A stretch of 64,000 nucleotides of DNA from Providencia vermicola (GTDB taxonomy: Bacteria > Pseudomonadota > Gammaproteobacteria > Enterobacterales > Enterobacteriaceae): assembly GCF_010748935.1 (NCBI RefSeq), contig NZ_CP048796.1, positions 65,001 to 129,000 of the forward strand, in the 5' to 3' direction. The notes beneath the pieces are model-generated. The model worked only from the letters and a program-made list of their open reading frames with translations, was not told the DNA's origin and ran no database searches. Made by a program: the position numbers and the translations under genes. The first letter of the stretch is position 1; every line of letters starts with the position of its first letter. Positions 62,058 to 64,000 of the stretch are shown piece after piece.

Positions 62058-62640
62058 TTGTTAGGGAGGCATTTAGATATAGTCTATTTTGCACCCCGAA
62101 ATTCTTATTTCGCGTTCTTAATAGCTCAAGAGTTGCCATATTTTCTAAAAAATTTAGCAGGTTACACAGATAATATGATCACCAAAACTGCGACTAAAAT
62201 TATTTTGCTAACGGCTGTTCGACCGCAAGAACTCCGCTTTGCCCATTGGCAGGATATTGATTTAGAAAAAGGAATTTGGGAGATACCTGCTGAAGTCATG
62301 AAAATGAAGCGAGCGCATGTTGTACCGTTATCAAAACAGCCGAACGAGCTATGTAATTCACTTAAACCGCTGTTTGGGCATTATGAATTTGTGTTGATCG
62401 ATTGTAACGACCATAGAAAGCCGATCAGCAAAGAAAGCGTGAATCAGGTTATTGAGTTGCTGGGATATAAAGAAAGGCTAACAGGGTACGGCTTCCCGAC
62501 ACAATGAGTACGATTCTGCATGAAAAGGGATTTCATTCAGCATGGATTGAAACCTAGCTTGCACATATCGATAAGAATGCGATCCGTGGTACGTATAATC
62601 ACGCTTAGTATATGAAAAGGTGCAGGGAAATGATGTAGTG
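62058..62640 (+). pseudogene. P4-type tyrosine integrase, degraded
   Basis: Matches the catalytic half of P4-like integrases: FAFLIAQELP, the first catalytic arginine in TAVRPQELRF (about codon 55 of the open part), ISKESVNQVIELLGY. The box-II GFRHTMST is broken by a frameshift at 62500 (reads GFPTQ-stop), after which the other frame continues MSTILHEKGFHSAWIET-stop-LAHIDKNAIRGTYNHA-stop and MM-stop-WYADY. The N-terminal DNA-binding half is missing. Position 3' of selC shows a former selC-integrated island. Confidence 0.88.
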
Positions 62641-62802
62641 GTATGCCGACTACATGGGGGGAGTTGGAGGGGAGTTTGATAATGTGGCCAGTGTGAGTTT
62701 TAAGTCATGATTGGTCGTCTTTACTTATGGATATAAAGACGACCATATTAATTAGAGATTGCAAATAATATTTAATATATTATTTATTCTTAACATTATG
62801 GT
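62641..62802. other. Spacer with inverted repeat
   Basis: Holds ggtcgtcttta/taaagacgacc (62713-62723/62734-62744), a perfect 11-bp hairpin between the integrase relic and the lyase gene; no clear T-run on either strand. Confidence 0.5.
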
Positions 62803-64000
62803 TTATTTATAATGTTGTTGAATCTTTTGCACAGTCGCAAACCCACGTTTTGCTTCTTTCTCGGCAATTTCAACAGACAAACCAATGTAAGCTCGAGGGT
62901 CTAACATTTCTTTGATTTCATCATTGCTAAATGTGGCTGAAATGATCTCATTCTTAGTTAAGTTCGTATAAAAATCCTCACCATCAGCAGCGGTTTTAAT
63001 CGCTTCGTCATAGAGTAGTGAGTGAGCTTTATCTTTACCCAATTTTTCAGCCATTTTCATCATAACGTATTCAGTATTATCTAATCCTTTATTTCTGAGG
63101 GCGTTATGTAGCATTCTTTCTTCATGAGGCACAATAGTTCTAGACAGCTCTTCGGTTCTCAACAAGATCTCCGTAGTGAGCTCTAATGCTTCTTCAATCA
63201 GGCCATCAAACAGCATGTATGAACTGCTATCCCCTTCATATGGTCTTACCGCAGAGTACATACCCACACTTGGCAAGGAATACAATTTCTGTGAGTTAGC
63301 AATGATCCCTTTGGCTAATTTAGGGTTAATTTTATGTGGCATAGTACTGCTACCCACGGTGCCTTTAGTAAACCCTTCAGAAACCTCAGCGATTTCTTCC
63401 AATGTTGTGCTATAAACTTCTTCACCAATCTTATGACAGATGTTAGCCATCAACGCTAAGTTAGCCATATATTCTAACTTATGGGTACTAAGGTTTCTTG
63501 ATGGTACTTCCATCGCTTCCATGCCCACTAACTCGGCAACCCTTTTTTGTACCTTTAAGCCGACACCCGGCATTGAGTTAAATGCCCCAACAGCACCACC
63601 CATCATGATAGTAAATACACGCTTTTCACATTCTTGCATGCGTTGATAACAATCAATGAAATCACTGATCCAGACAGAAACCTTATATCCATAGGTAATC
63701 GGGATCGCATGGCGGCCATGGGTTCTTCCTGGCATTACCATCGATTTGGTTTTCAATGCTAAATTAGATAAGTTTTCAATGATCTCGCCTAACAGCAACA
63801 TAAACTTATGATGTACCGTCTTCATCATATACAGCTGTGAACTCTGCTGTATATTCTGCGTGGTAATTCCATAATGGATATATTTACCGCTCTCTTCGGA
63901 ACAAGCATTTACCAGTACTTTTAAAAAAGGTACAAAGCCATGACCGATTTTTTGATAAATACGGTTCATTTCTTCGAAATCAATATTTTCGATGACGGCT
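62803..64000 (-). CDS. Fumarase/aspartase-superfamily lyase, adenylosuccinate-lyase-like, 5' end outside window
   Basis: At least 399 residues; the frame stays open to the window edge, so the true start lies beyond 64000. The superfamily signature GSSTMPHKINPK is present (about 230 residues from the visible start), preceded by MPGRTHGRHAIPITYGY, with the active-site histidine region, and HYGITTQNIQ. It resembles PurB and 3-carboxy-muconate cycloisomerases, but the normal housekeeping purB is not expected beside selC, so this is probably an accessory lyase within the island. Its substrate is unknown. Confidence 0.82.
   Translation of the reverse strand, partial: AVIENIDFEEMNRIYQKIGHGFVPFLKVLVNACSEESGKYIHYGITTQNIQQSSQLYMMKTVHHKFMLLLGEIIENLSNLALKTKSMVMPGRTHGRHAIPITYGYKVSVWISDFIDCYQRMQECEKRVFTIMMGGAVGAFNSMPGVGLKVQKRVAELVGMEAMEVPSRNLSTHKLEYMANLALMANICHKIGEEVYSTTLEEIAEVSEGFTKGTVGSSTMPHKINPKLAKGIIANSQKLYSLPSVGMYSAVRPYEGDSSSYMLFDGLIEEALELTTEILLRTEELSRTIVPHEERMLHNALRNKGLDNTEYVMMKMAEKLGKDKAHSLLYDEAIKTAADGEDFYTNLTKNEIISATFSNDEIKEMLDPRAYIGLSVEIAEKEAKRGFATVQKIQQHYK

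Overview
The window is about 41% GC by eye and looks like the chromosome of a gammaproteobacterium in Morganellaceae, most likely Providencia (inferred). The reasons are the enterobacterial gene order with Morganellaceae-like proteins (an IgaA/UmoB homologue, a P4-type integrase remnant at selC), an intervening sequence in helix 25 of the 23S rRNA (known from Proteus and Providencia), and a RyhB gene beside a YhhW-type pirin. The species cannot be fixed from sequence alone.

Layout. 1-3123: the 3' part of an rRNA operon (23S with an intervening sequence, then 5S and a terminator). 3877-4305: an orphan two-helix membrane protein. 4426-8406: the acetate uptake/activation operon acs-yjcH-actP (minus strand). 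8830-9456: sodA behind a strong Fur box. 9692-12858: a specialised Hsp70/J-protein pair (hscC plus a membrane-anchored J protein). Then come yiiM, a pair of half-size ABC transporters, a LysR regulator, and a small accessory block (pirin, YcaC-like hydrolase, periplasmic YceI, an exported FMN-dependent hydroxyacid oxidase, an SDR). 22757-32509 is the conserved minus-strand block trpS-gph-rpe-dam-damX-aroB-aroK-hofQ-hofO-hofN-hofM, with mrcA divergent. 35277-48000 holds nudE, igaA, hslR, hslO, pckA, a yhhW pirin, the sRNA gene ryhB, yhiN, pitA, uspB, uspA and gdhA.

Accessory island (49229-58402). A 9.2-kb insert splits the convergent gdhA-rsmJ junction and is bracketed by two 541-bp direct copies of that junction (48688-49228 and 58403-58943). 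Its left part is gene debris: a serine-hydrolase pseudogene, the tail of a LysR regulator and a helicase pseudogene. Its right part is an intact minus-strand operon: class I aldolase of the LsrF/DhnA type, GlpP-family antiterminator, LyxK-like FGGY kinase, SDR, 2-hydroxyacid dehydrogenase and a galactitol-type PTS IIC without IIA or IIB. A 14-bp-stem intrinsic terminator sits directly before the first gene, behind several other hairpins, so the operon looks controlled by transcription antitermination through its own second gene. Three ERIC elements lie in its intergenic gaps. This sugar/polyol operon is the best candidate for an uncharacterised system.

58801-64000: rsmJ, prlC, the selenocysteine tRNA gene selC, a decayed P4-type integrase immediately downstream of it, and the 3' part of a fumarase/adenylosuccinate-lyase superfamily gene that runs off the window. 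All functional calls come from reading motifs and remembered family sequences; no database search was possible.
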